Source: an uncultured Acidimicrobiales bacterium
GTDB lineage: Bacteria; Actinomycetota; Acidimicrobiia; Acidimicrobiales; Bin134
DNA length: 64,000 nucleotides
Reading direction: 5' to 3'
Assembly (NCBI GenBank): GCA_951813555.1
Contig: OX638344.1
Coordinates: 868,001 to 932,000, forward strand
The stretch's first letter is position 1, and every line of letters begins with the position of its first letter. A program made the translations under genes and the position numbers. Positions 1 through 8,106 of the stretch are shown here, one piece after another. The notes under the pieces are model-generated. The model worked only from the letters and a program-made list of their open reading frames with translations. It had not been told where the DNA came from and searched no databases.

Positions 1-2008
1 GGCCGGTGGTGAGCGGGTTGCCGTGGTCGTCGTAAACCACATGCTCGTACAGCGCCTGGCCGATTCCCGAGGCCACCCCGCCGTGCTGCTGGCCGGCCAC
101 GATCAACGGATTGAGCAGGTTGCCGGCGTCGTCCACGGCCACGAAGCGCAACAGGGTGACCATGCCGGTCTCGCTGTCCACCTCCACCACGCAGATATGG
201 GTGCCGAAGGGGAAGGTGGCGCCGTCGGTGGTGTGGTCGAGCTCGGCCCGCAGCGGCTCATCGGTTGCCGCGGCCACCTCGGCCCAGCTCACCGCCGCGC
301 CGGGCACCCCCGCCACTCCGAGACGGCCCTCGTCGGTGACCACGATGTCGTCAGCGCTAGCCTCCAACAACTCTGCCGCTCGCTGCCGGGCGGTGGCCAG
401 CACCTCCATAGTAGCAGTATGGATGGCGCTGCCCCCGAGTTGGGCGCTGCGGGAACCACCGGTGCCGCTGCCCCGGACCACCAGCGCGGTGTCGGACTGC
501 ACGAAGGCGATACGGTCCATGTCGATGCCCAGCCGGTCGGCCACGATCATGGTGAACGCCGTCTCATGGCCCTGGCCGTGCGATGACGTGCCCACCGACA
601 CGGTGGCTGACCCGTCGGGATGGACCTCCACGGTGGCGTGTTCCTCCTGGCCGGTCGGGGCGGTCACCTCCACGTAGCTCGACAAACCGATGCCCAGCCT
701 TATGGGATCGCGGCCGACCCGGCGGGCGGCCTGTTCGGTCCGCAGCTCGTCGTAGCCCACCAACTCGCAGGCTCGGTCCAGAGCCTTCTCGTATTCGCCG
801 GTGTCGTAGGCCCCGCCGGTGGGGGTCACGAGCGGGAATGCCTCCGGAGCCAAGAAGTTGCGTCGGCGAAACTCCACCGGGTCGATACCTAGCGCAGCCG
901 CGGCCAGATCGGTCATTCGCTCGATGGTGAGGGTGGCCTGGGGCCGACCCGCCCCCCGGAACGCCCCCAGCGGCGCCCGGTTGGTGGCGGCCAGGCCGTA
1001 GTCGAACTGCACCTTCTCGATGCCGTACACGCCGGAGGCCATGACCCGGGTGATCATGGGGAGGATACCGCCTAGGCCGGGGTAGGCCCCGGCGTCCACC
1101 AGCGCCAGCACCTCCAGCGACACCATGCGGCCGTCGTGGTTCACGCCCAGTCGGGCGTAGTGGACCTGGTCGCGAGCCTGCATGGAGATGAGGTTTTCGG
1201 CCCGGGTCTCGGTCCACACCACTGGGCGGCCTAGTTGCCGGGCAGCCGCGGCCACCGCCACATGCTCTACCCGCCATCCGCCTTTGGCGCCGAATCCGCC
1301 GCCCACCCACGGAGCGATCACCCGCACGTCGTCGGCCTCCAGACCCAGCGAGTCGGCGATGCCCGCCCGGGTGTTGTGCGCGCCCTGAGTGGAGACCCAC
1401 AAGGTGAGCTGCTCCCCGGTGGGATCAGCCAGCACCGCGTCGGTTTCCATCGGCACCACTGCCATCCGATTGTGCACGATGCGGCCGGTGATGATCCTGT
1501 CGGCCCCGTCGTGCAAGCCTTCCACCGGGTCGAACTTCCGGCCCATCGAGTCCGATCCCCGTTCGGGGTACAGCACCGCCGCACCGTTGGCTACCGCGGC
1601 CTCGGCGTCCATCGACACCGGCAGCGGCTCGTAATCGACCATGATCAGATCGGCCGCGTCTTGGGCAGCGGCCAGAGTTTCGGCCACCACCATGGCCACC
1701 GGCTCACCTACAAAACGAACTCGCTCGCCAGCCAAAGGTCCGCGCCCGAAATGGGGATCGAGGGGAAACCTGGGCTTGACCTGATCCACCCCAATCGTTG
1801 CGGCCGTGAATACCGCAACCACGCCCGGTTGCCCAGCCGCAGCCGTAAAGTCGATGCTGGTGAAATCTGCATGGGCCATCGGCGAGCGCACGAAATAAGC
1901 GGTCAGCAGCCCATCAGGCCGCATATCGCCGGTGTAGAGACCCTCGCCCGTGAGCAGGGTGCCGTCCTCCCGGCGGATAACTTCAGTCCCCAAGATCGAC
2001 CCAGCCAT
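1..2008 (-). CDS. Xanthine dehydrogenase family molybdopterin-binding (CoxL-like) subunit, C-terminus cut by window edge
   Basis: This is the catalytic large subunit of a molybdenum hydroxylase. About 669 codons are open from the ATG at 2008 to the left edge, with no stop. The N-terminus has the family pattern LLTGEGLYTGDM, then FVRSPMAHA, and the active-site loop reads AFRGAGR, as in form II CoxL-like enzymes rather than true CO dehydrogenase (AYxCSFR). WVGGGFGAKGG and SSHGQGHE match Moco-contacting segments of the family. The C-terminal GxGE glutamate region lies outside the window. A -10-like TAATTG lies 7 nt before the start, so the mRNA may be leaderless. No FAD or 2Fe-2S subunit gene lies upstream, so any partners must be downstream, beyond the edge. 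The substrate is unknown. Confidence 0.9.
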   Translation of the reverse strand, partial: MAGSILGTEVIRREDGTLLTGEGLYTGDMRPDGLLTAYFVRSPMAHADFTSIDFTAAAGQPGVVAVFTAATIGVDQVKPRFPLDPHFGRGPLAGERVRFVGEPVAMVVAETLAAAQDAADLIMVDYEPLPVSMDAEAAVANGAAVLYPERGSDSMGRKFDPVEGLHDGADRIITGRIVHNRMAVVPMETDAVLADPTGEQLTLWVSTQGAHNTRAGIADSLGLEADDVRVIAPWVGGGFGAKGGWRVEHVAVAAAARQLGRPVVWTETRAENLISMQARDQVHYARLGVNHDGRMVSLEVLALVDAGAYPGLGGILPMITRVMASGVYGIEKVQFDYGLAATNRAPLGAFRGAGRPQATLTIERMTDLAAAALGIDPVEFRRRNFLAPEAFPLVTPTGGAYDTGEYEKALDRACELVGYDELRTEQAARRVGRDPIRLGIGLSSYVEVTAPTGQEEHATVEVHPDGSATVSVGTSSHGQGHETAFTMIVADRLGIDMDRIAFVQSDTALVVRGSGTGGSRSAQLGGSAIHTATMEVLATARQRAAELLEASADDIVVTDEGRLGVAGVPGAAVSWAEVAAATDEPLRAELDHTTDGATFPFGTHICVVEVDSETGMVTLLRFVAVDDAGNLLNPLIVAGQQHGGVASGIGQALYEHVVYDDHGNPLTTG

Positions 2009-2015
2009 AGGTTGC

Positions 2016-2021
2016 CAATTA
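2016..2021 (-). promoter_or_regulatory. -10-like TAATTG, leaderless start of the CoxL-like gene
   Basis: TAATTG on the minus strand ends 7 nt before the ATG at 2008. There is no Shine-Dalgarno between them, which suggests transcription starts at or next to the start codon. Confidence 0.4.
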
Positions 2022-2064
2022 TGGGAGGCACACTCTGGGAACTCGGTGTGGGAGAGTGAAAAAG

Positions 2065-2679
2065 ATGGAACTACGCCAAGTGATCGCACCCGAAACGACC
2101 GCTCTGGTGCTTCAGGAATGCCAGAACGGGGTGGTTGGGGAGTTGTCGGCCCTGCCCGCGCTGGCTGAGGCCGCCAAGGAGGGGCTGATCCCGAATGTGG
2201 CGGCGTTGGCGGCCACGGCCCGCAGTGCGGGGGTGCGGGTGATCCACTGCACGGCCCAGCACCGGGCCGACGGATGGGGCGGGAACCGCAATGCTCGCCT
2301 GTTTCGGGCTATGCCCAAGATGCCGGTGCAGTTGCACGTGGGCACTCCGGCGGTGAAGGTGGTGCCCGAGATCGGCGTGGCCGACGCAGACATCGTGCTC
2401 CCCCGCCACCACGGCCTGTCGCCGTTCGAGGGCACCGAGCTCGACTCGATGCTGCGCAACGAAGGCATCCGCAGCATCGTGGCGGTAGGCGTTTCGGTGA
2501 ACGTGGCCATCATCAACCTGACTTTCGACGCGGTCAACGCCGGCTACGTGGTAGTCATCCCCCGCGACGCCGTGGCCGGCACCCCGCCCGACTACGTCGA
2601 CGCCGTGTTCGAGCACACCCTCAGCATCGTCGCCACCATCACCACCGCCAACGACGTCGTCAACGCCTGGAGCGGCTGA
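2065..2679 (+). CDS. Isochorismatase/cysteine-hydrolase-fold protein lacking the catalytic triad
   Basis: The 204-residue protein has the isochorismatase-like fold pattern throughout. The first strand reads TALVLQECQN, the middle SPFEGTELDSML, and the nucleophile region GVSVNVAIINLTFDAVNAGY. By eye alignment the usual Asp is Glu18, the Lys position holds Arg114, and the nucleophilic Cys is Ala148. It may therefore not be a hydrolase. I chose the ATG at 2065 over the GTG at 2056 because GGAG at 2051-2054 is well spaced for the ATG and too close to the GTG. It is divergent from the CoxL-like gene, and the two may share a promoter region. Confidence 0.85.
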   Translation: MELRQVIAPETTALVLQECQNGVVGELSALPALAEAAKEGLIPNVAALAATARSAGVRVIHCTAQHRADGWGGNRNARLFRAMPKMPVQLHVGTPAVKVVPEIGVADADIVLPRHHGLSPFEGTELDSMLRNEGIRSIVAVGVSVNVAIINLTFDAVNAGYVVVIPRDAVAGTPPDYVDAVFEHTLSIVATITTANDVVNAWSG

Positions 2680-2732
2680 AGAGCCGGCAGTGACCGGACC
2701 AAAACAAGTCTGGTCTAGTCTGACTAACTCTG

Positions 2733-2740
2733 TATAGAAT
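2733..2740 (+). promoter_or_regulatory. -10 element TATAGAAT of the Phd/PIN operon
   Basis: TATAGAAT ends 6 nt before the antitoxin ATG, which predicts a leaderless transcript. Just upstream, 2708-2724 carries repeated AGTC/GACT words, a plausible site for autoregulation by the antitoxin. Confidence 0.5.
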
Positions 2741-2746
2741 TCCTCT

Positions 2747-2992
2747 ATGGTGATCAACGTGTACGAGGCTAAGACCCAGTTGTCGAAGTTGCTTGAACGA
2801 GTTGCCACCGGAGAAGAACTGGTGCTGGGCAAGGCGGGCAAGCCGATGGCCCGGTTGATTCCCTACCGAGAACTGCGGCAGCCCCGAAAGCCGGGGCGCC
2901 TAGCGGGGACAATCTGGATGGCTCCCGACTTCGACGAAACCCCTGAGGACATCATCGACGCTTTCGAAGGCAGCCTTGAGGACCCGGAGTGA
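2747..2992 (+). CDS. Type II antitoxin, Phd/YefM family
   Basis: The 81-residue protein begins MVINVYEAKTQLSKLLERV, the typical Phd/YefM DNA-binding N-terminus, followed by GEELVLGKAGKPMARLIPY. The acidic C-terminal tail (about residues 60-81) should wrap the toxin. It is the first gene of a two-gene operon; its TGA overlaps the toxin start as GTGA. Members of this family neutralise the partner toxin and repress the operon. Confidence 0.92.
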   Translation: MVINVYEAKTQLSKLLERVATGEELVLGKAGKPMARLIPYRELRQPRKPGRLAGTIWMAPDFDETPEDIIDAFEGSLEDPE

Positions 2993-3360
2993 ACCTTCTG
3001 CTCGACACCCACACACTCCTATGGTGGTGCGAGAACCAGAAGCTCTCGACTGAGGCAGCCGCGGCGATTGCCGACCCGGACAACTTGGCCTATGTGAGCG
3101 CGGCCAGCATCTGGGAGATCAGCATCAAGCAGGCCCGGGGAAAACTCAGGGTGGACGAGGCCATCTACGACATATGCAGTGAGGATTTCGAGTCGCTCCC
3201 CATAACCCATACAGATGCCCGTTTGGCCGGTTCCCTTCCCAACCACCATCGGGACCCGTTCGACCGGATGCTGGTCGCCCAAGCACTCGCTCGCGAATTG
3301 CTGCTAGTCACCCGCGATTCCCAGATGGGGTCCTATGGGGTCAACATCCTGACTGCCTAG
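2989..3360 (+). CDS. Type II toxin, PIN-domain RNase (VapC-like)
   Basis: The 123-residue PIN protein starts at a GTG that overlaps the antitoxin stop. It has MNLLLDTHTLLWW with the first acidic residue, SAASIWEISIKQARGKL with the conserved Glu, and HRDPFDRMLVAQAL with the C-terminal Asp pair. These are the metal-binding acids of PIN ribonucleases. Phd-type antitoxins commonly pair with this PIN subfamily. It probably cleaves RNA when released from the antitoxin; the target is unknown. Confidence 0.92.
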   Translation: MNLLLDTHTLLWWCENQKLSTEAAAAIADPDNLAYVSAASIWEISIKQARGKLRVDEAIYDICSEDFESLPITHTDARLAGSLPNHHRDPFDRMLVAQALARELLLVTRDSQMGSYGVNILTA

Positions 3361-3400
3361 CTGGTCAATCCGCTGAGGTCGTGGTCGGCACGAACCAAAC

Positions 3401-3799
3401 TCAGCCCTGCCCGCCTCTCACGTAGGCCACCACGGCATCTATTTCAGTGTCGCTGAGTTTGGAGGCGAACTCGGGCATCTCGCCGAGGCCGTCGCGCACA
3501 ATTGCCTCTATTGCTTCGGCTGAGGCGTACTTCTCCAGCACCTTGTCGGGGCGGATGTCGGGACCGACGATGCCGCTGCCGTCCACGGCGTGGCACCCCA
3601 CGCAGCGCATCAAGTACACGCTCTTGCCCGTAGCGATCTCCTCTGGAGATGCGAATTGGCTGTCCGAGGGGTGCGCCGGTGCAGCCGGCTCCACAAAATC
3701 GGTCCCCCCACTACAGCTGGCAATAGCCGCCAGTGCTAGGCAGCCGCTCAGCAGCAGCACTCCCAGGTTCCTCCCTCGATGGGGACGGAATAGGCTCAA
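3401..3799 (-). CDS. Small c-type cytochrome, predicted lipoprotein
   Basis: The 132-residue protein has one haem site, RCVGCHAVDG, and a downstream GEMPEF that can supply the axial Met. The N-terminus is basic (FRPHRGRN), then hydrophobic, ending in IASC, a plausible lipobox, so the domain should sit outside the membrane on a lipid anchor. The reading frame stays open far upstream into the P450 gene. The likely start is the TTG at 3799, which overlaps the P450 stop as TTGA. It is third in an operon after the epimerase and the P450. It could be an electron carrier for that pathway, although P450s normally take electrons from ferredoxins. Confidence 0.8.
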   Translation of the reverse strand: MSLFRPHRGRNLGVLLLSGCLALAAIASCSGGTDFVEPAAPAHPSDSQFASPEEIATGKSVYLMRCVGCHAVDGSGIVGPDIRPDKVLEKYASAEAIEAIVRDGLGEMPEFASKLSDTEIDAVVAYVRGGQG

Positions 3800-5010
3800 G
3801 CTCCCACCGGGGCGCTGGGGGTGAACGTCACCGGCATCGCCTCGGGGCCCACGATGAAGTTGGACGCCCGCCACGGCAACGGGTCGTCGCTGGCCAACTG
3901 CAAGTCGGGCATCCGCTCGGCCAGGCGCTGGAACATGATCTTGAGCTCCAGGCGGGCCAAAGACGCCCCCAGGCAGAAGTGCGTTCCCCAGCCGAAGGCC
4001 AAGTGGTGGTTGGGATCGCGCTCCAAGTCGAACTTGAACGGGTCGTCGAACACCGCCTCGTCCCGATTGGCCGACGGATAGAACAGGATGACCTGGTCGT
4101 CCTCGCCGATGGTCTCGCCGTGCATCTCCACTTCCCGAGTGGCGCTGCGGGACATGTTCTTGATGGGGGTCACCCAGCGCAGCATCTCCTCCATCGCCCG
4201 CTCCATCCAGGCGTCGTCGGTCGCCCGCTGGTTGAACAGCGCCTTCTGGTCGGGGTGCTCCATAAGCGCCAGCATCCCCCCGCTGATCACGTGGCGGGAC
4301 GTCTCGTCGCCCCCGATCAGAATGAGAAGCGCCTCCTGGTTCAACGACTCGTCGTCGAGCTTGTCGCCGTCCACCTCGGCATGGCACAACACGCTCACCA
4401 GGTCAGACTGGGGCGGGCGGGCTCGGCGGTCGGCGATCACCTCTAAGAGGAACTCCCGAAAGGACACGCCGGCCATGATCCCCTTCTCCAGCGCCTCCTG
4501 GTCGGTTTCGGTGGTGGCCCGCATCATGTCGTCGGACCACTCCAGCAGATCTTTGTAGCTCTCCCGGGGAAAGCCCAGCATGTCGCCGATCAGAATCAGC
4601 GGCAATGGCGCGGCGATATCCCAGATGAAGTCGCATTCGCCCCGCTCGCACACCTTGTCGAGGATCTCGTCGCAGATGGCGGTGACCTCGGGGGTGCGAT
4701 CCCGCACCCGCTTGGGGGTGAAGCCCCGGTTCACCAGCTTGCGGCGCTGCTTGTGCATAGGGTCGTCCATGGAGATCATCATCGGCAGCGAGTTCCCGTG
4801 GGGGCGGGGGCTGCGGTACGACGAGAACGTCTTGGGATCCTTCTCAATGGCCAGGATGTCGTGGTAGCGGGAGATGCCCCACACGTCGCTGTTGGGGTCG
4901 TAGTACACCGGCGCGTTCTCCCGCATCCAGGTCCACGCCTCGTGGGGCTCGTGCTGGAACCAGAATCCGTCCATGAAATTGACCCCGTCGAGGGTGGGAT
5001 GGTTGGGCAT
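3796..5010 (-). CDS. Cytochrome P450
   Basis: The 404-residue soluble bacterial P450 has the I-helix motif IGGDETSRH, the K-helix EEMLRW (ExxR) and the haem-ligand loop FGWGTHFCLGASLARLE. It should be a haem monooxygenase that receives electrons from ferredoxin. An AGGAG ribosome site precedes the ATG. It lies 28 nt after the SDR/epimerase gene and overlaps the cytochrome c gene by 4 nt, so the three are co-transcribed. The substrate is not predictable; actinobacterial relatives act on steroids, terpenes or fatty acids. Confidence 0.95.
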   Translation of the reverse strand: MPNHPTLDGVNFMDGFWFQHEPHEAWTWMRENAPVYYDPNSDVWGISRYHDILAIEKDPKTFSSYRSPRPHGNSLPMMISMDDPMHKQRRKLVNRGFTPKRVRDRTPEVTAICDEILDKVCERGECDFIWDIAAPLPLILIGDMLGFPRESYKDLLEWSDDMMRATTETDQEALEKGIMAGVSFREFLLEVIADRRARPPQSDLVSVLCHAEVDGDKLDDESLNQEALLILIGGDETSRHVISGGMLALMEHPDQKALFNQRATDDAWMERAMEEMLRWVTPIKNMSRSATREVEMHGETIGEDDQVILFYPSANRDEAVFDDPFKFDLERDPNHHLAFGWGTHFCLGASLARLELKIMFQRLAERMPDLQLASDDPLPWRASNFIVGPEAMPVTFTPSAPVGA

Positions 5011-5038
5011 GGCTGCTCCTGATGCTCGTACTGCTGGC

Positions 5039-5980
5039 TTAACCCTCGCCCATGAGGCGGGCGATCATCCGGCTTCCCTGCTCGGGATCCCACGCCGCCA
5101 CCATGTCGTCGATCCCGTCCTCCCACGACACCGCACACGGCCCGGTAATGGAAATGCGCTTGGCGCTGTCGTAGGCCCGGCTGTGGGTGCCCACTGGGAA
5201 GTACTGGAAATCGGGCTCCACCCCGACCTGCTCCCCCATGCGCCGGCACATGTCCTCGATGCTCACGTTCTGGTCGCCGCCCCAGTTGACGATGGTGGCC
5301 GGCACGGTGGCCGACTCCAAGAAGGCCTCGGCGTGAGCGCACATGTCTTGCTCGTGGACCGGGGAGAACATGTTGGGTTCCGAGTCCTTCAGCATCACCG
5401 GCATCCCGTTGGTCATCATGGCCAACAAGATGGCGGGCAGTCCCCCGTTTTGGCCGTAGGCCACGTTTATGCGGCCGATCACAGTGGGCAGGTCATACAG
5501 CCGGCACATGGTCCGGGCCACGGCCTCGGCGGCCATCTTCGTCACTCCGTAGGTCTCCGAATAGGGCTGTTCGCTGTCGCCCAGCGGATCGCCCTCGGCG
5601 TAGACGTAGGTGTGGTCGGGGTCGTTCTTGTATGCGGCGGCGGTGGACGCGTGCAGAAAGCCCTTGGCATTGCGGCAGTGGGCCATCAGCAGACCGGTGG
5701 CCTCGGCGTTCTGGGTGAGGGCGAAATCGTAGTCAGGGGTAGCCGCCATGAACGCGGCCATGTGGATCACATAGTCGAAATCATCAGGCAGCCCGTTCAG
5801 CTCCCCGGAGGCCAGATCAGCTTTGTGGGGAATGGCCCCGGCCTCCTCCACCTGCTCCCGTGATCCCGGCTGGCTGAACCGGGCCAGCCCCCATACCTCG
5901 TTGTTCTGGGCGAAGTGTCGGGTCATAGGCAGGGCAATCTGCCCCGCGGTCCCGGTAATCAGAATCTTTTGGCCTTCCAT
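5039..5980 (-). CDS. NAD-dependent epimerase/dehydratase (extended SDR)
   Basis: The 313-residue extended SDR begins MEGQKILITGTAGQIALP, a glycine-rich NAD site in which the third Gly is Ala. The active-site YGVTK is intact (YxxxK), preceded by the LHASTAAAY serine strand. An upstream ATG at 6007 is in frame, but the ATG at 5980 has a perfect AGGAGG 7 nt before it and starts directly at the first beta strand. It is the first gene of the operon with the P450 and cytochrome c and could oxidise or rearrange the P450 product or substrate. Confidence 0.9.
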   Translation of the reverse strand: MEGQKILITGTAGQIALPMTRHFAQNNEVWGLARFSQPGSREQVEEAGAIPHKADLASGELNGLPDDFDYVIHMAAFMAATPDYDFALTQNAEATGLLMAHCRNAKGFLHASTAAAYKNDPDHTYVYAEGDPLGDSEQPYSETYGVTKMAAEAVARTMCRLYDLPTVIGRINVAYGQNGGLPAILLAMMTNGMPVMLKDSEPNMFSPVHEQDMCAHAEAFLESATVPATIVNWGGDQNVSIEDMCRRMGEQVGVEPDFQYFPVGTHSRAYDSAKRISITGPCAVSWEDGIDDMVAAWDPEQGSRMIARLMGEG

Positions 5981-5987
5981 CGACTTA

Positions 5988-5993
5988 CCTCCT
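5988..5993 (-). promoter_or_regulatory. Shine-Dalgarno AGGAGG that fixes the epimerase start
   Basis: AGGAGG on the minus strand lies 7 nt upstream of the ATG at 5980. It favours that start over the in-frame ATG at 6007. Confidence 0.7.
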
Positions 5994-6057
5994 AGACCAT
6001 TGCTCACCCTGTATTAGCACGGCGAACCCGCAGCGTTGACATGATAGGGATAGAGAC

Positions 6058-6945
6058 ATGATTCGCACCGAGCCCATCGATGCCCCCTTGGGTGCGCTGG
6101 CCACCGGCTGGGATCCGGGAACGCCGCTGTCCGACGACGACTTGGCCGCGCTGCGCCAGGCGCTGGCCCGCCGGTTGGTGGTGGTGCTGCGGGGCCAAAG
6201 GGAGTGCGACGCCGATGAGCTGGCCGCGCTGGCCCGCCAACTGGGCGACCCGTTCCCCGCCGACGAGCTCTACAACATCCCCACCGAGGCGCCAGAGGTG
6301 CTGGCCGTGTCCAACGAGCTGAACGACGACGGCCACGAGATCGGCACGGCCGGAAGCGGACCGCTGCCGTGGCACACCGACTACGCCTTCTTGGACACTA
6401 TTGCCCGAGAGTCGATGCTCAACGCCCAGCGGGTGCCGGCCGACGGCGGGGCCGACACCTCGTACTGCGACATGTACACCGCCTACGAAACCCTGCCCGG
6501 CCATCTGGCCGAGAAGCTGGCCGGGCGCATCGGGCGCTACACCATCACCTCGGAGAACAACACCCGGCTTCGCCAGAACCACCACGACGAGGATCCCGCC
6601 GCGGCCGCCGCCCGCCGCCTGAAGGCCAACCCCGACATCGTCTACCCCGGCTCGGGCGAAGTGGTCGAGCACCCCGTGGAGATGCCCCACCCCGACACCG
6701 GAAGGGTGGCGCTGTATGTCTCATCTTTCTCGTGCGGATTCGAAGGCATCGACGATCCCGAGGAGGCCTTCGCCCTCACCCAGGCGGCCATGGACCACGC
6801 CATCGTCGGTGAGCACACCTACACCCACCGCTGGCGCCAGGACGACGTGGTGATATTCGACACCGTCGGCACCGTCCATCGCCGAGAAATGCCCCACAGC
6901 GCCGGCCCCCGCTCCCTTCGCCAGCTGTCCATCAAATACCCCTGA
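6058..6945 (+). CDS. TauD/TfdA-family Fe(II)/2-oxoglutarate dioxygenase
   Basis: The 295-residue protein has the facial triad of this family: PWHTDYAF gives HxD, and DTVGTVHRREMP gives the distal His. RSLRQLS gives the Arg that binds 2-oxoglutarate. It should hydroxylate a small organic acid, sulfonate, ether or similar substrate using O2 and 2-oxoglutarate. It is divergent from the epimerase-P450 operon and followed by a dehydrogenase and a crotonase-fold gene on the same strand, which suggests a short oxidative pathway. The substrate is unknown. A second family member lies at 25516-26337. Confidence 0.93.
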   Translation: MIRTEPIDAPLGALATGWDPGTPLSDDDLAALRQALARRLVVVLRGQRECDADELAALARQLGDPFPADELYNIPTEAPEVLAVSNELNDDGHEIGTAGSGPLPWHTDYAFLDTIARESMLNAQRVPADGGADTSYCDMYTAYETLPGHLAEKLAGRIGRYTITSENNTRLRQNHHDEDPAAAAARRLKANPDIVYPGSGEVVEHPVEMPHPDTGRVALYVSSFSCGFEGIDDPEEAFALTQAAMDHAIVGEHTYTHRWRQDDVVIFDTVGTVHRREMPHSAGPRSLRQLSIKYP

Positions 6946-6978
6946 CGCTGCTGAATGCCCGGTAGCCGGCCGCGCCCC

Positions 6979-6984
6979 TAATCT
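6979..6984 (+). promoter_or_regulatory. -10-like TAATCT, leaderless start of the Zn-dehydrogenase gene
   Basis: TAATCT ends 6 nt before the ATG at 6991, and no Shine-Dalgarno lies between them. Confidence 0.4.
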
Positions 6985-6990
6985 GGCGCC

Positions 6991-8082
6991 ATGCCAACCC
7001 CAGCTCGAGTCGCCGTAGTGCCCCAGAAAATGGGCCAACCCTTACGCATCGAATCGGTGGAGCTGCCCGACCCCGGACCATTCGATGTGGTGGTGCGCCA
7101 GTACGCCAGCGGAGTGTGCCACAGCCAGCTCCATGAGATCCACAGCCCCCGGGCCAGCGATGTGGTTCTGGGCCACGAGTCCACCGGCGAAGTGGTGGCA
7201 GTAGGTGCCGAGGTGAGCCACGTGGGCCCCGGCGACCGGGTGTTCGTGACCTGGCTGCCCCGCAGCACCCAACCCCCTGATCGCCGTCCGGCCATGGCCC
7301 AAGTCGTCCAAAGCGACGGCTCAGCGGCTAGCAGCCTTGGAGTGTTCACCTGGGCCGATCACACCATCGCCGACGAGATGTTCATCGTGCCTCTCCCCGA
7401 CGACGCGCCCACGGATGTGACCGCCATCATCGGCTGCGCGGTGATGACCGGCGCCGGAGCGGTAATGAACACTGCCGGGGTCACGTCCGGGTCTTCAGTG
7501 GCGGTGTTCGGTGTGGGCGGCGTGGGCCTCTCGGCCCTGGCTGCGGCCCAGGCGCTGGGTGCCGGCCCCATCATCGCGGTGGACCTCTCCGAGGACAAAC
7601 TCGACTTCGCCCTCCGCCACGGGGCCACCATCGGGGTGAACGCCTCCAAGTGCGACCCGGTGGCCCGCATCCACGAGCTCACCCCCCGAGACGGCCTCGA
7701 TCTGATGGGCGCGCCGTGCTCAGGGGTGGACTTCGCTTTCGACTGCATCGGCGCGGCCGTGGCCCAAGTGGTGCCGTCGCTGCGCAACAAGCGATGGGCC
7801 GCCGACGAGCGAGCGGTGGCGGTACTCGTCGGGATCCCCACAGCCGCACCCGACGTCGACATCGGCGATCTGCTGATGCACGAGAAGCACCTGACCGGGA
7901 GCATCGGGGGCACCTGCCACCCCGAGCGGGACTTCCCGGTCTTCATGGACTGGTACCGCCAGGGCATCCTCGACCTCGACAGCCTGGTCACCCAGCGATT
8001 CGCCCTCGACGAGATCAACGAAGCGGTGGACGCCTTGGAAAACGGACGGATTGCCGGTCGGTCCATCCTGGTTTTCGACTGA
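6991..8082 (+). CDS. Zinc-dependent alcohol dehydrogenase (MDR superfamily)
   Basis: The 363-residue medium-chain dehydrogenase has SGVCHS and GHES for the catalytic zinc, with IGCAV as the third ligand region. The GVGGVGLSA Rossmann motif and AVDLSEDKL indicate NAD binding. The structural-zinc lobe, normally four cysteines near residues 90-115, is replaced by a Pro/Arg-rich stretch (LPRSTQPPDRRP), so it probably binds only the catalytic zinc. It should oxidise an alcohol or reduce an aldehyde. It sits 24 nt before the crotonase-fold gene, probably in one operon. Confidence 0.93.
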   Translation: MPTPARVAVVPQKMGQPLRIESVELPDPGPFDVVVRQYASGVCHSQLHEIHSPRASDVVLGHESTGEVVAVGAEVSHVGPGDRVFVTWLPRSTQPPDRRPAMAQVVQSDGSAASSLGVFTWADHTIADEMFIVPLPDDAPTDVTAIIGCAVMTGAGAVMNTAGVTSGSSVAVFGVGGVGLSALAAAQALGAGPIIAVDLSEDKLDFALRHGATIGVNASKCDPVARIHELTPRDGLDLMGAPCSGVDFAFDCIGAAVAQVVPSLRNKRWAADERAVAVLVGIPTAAPDVDIGDLLMHEKHLTGSIGGTCHPERDFPVFMDWYRQGILDLDSLVTQRFALDEINEAVDALENGRIAGRSILVFD

Positions 8083-8106
8083 ATTTGGAAAAAAGAGGAG
8101 CAAGCC

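Noticed and set aside
3800..4387. Upstream extension of the cytochrome c frame
   Set aside because: It lies antiphase inside the P450 gene on the same strand and has Arg/Gly-rich shadow composition; the TTG at 3799 is the sensible start.
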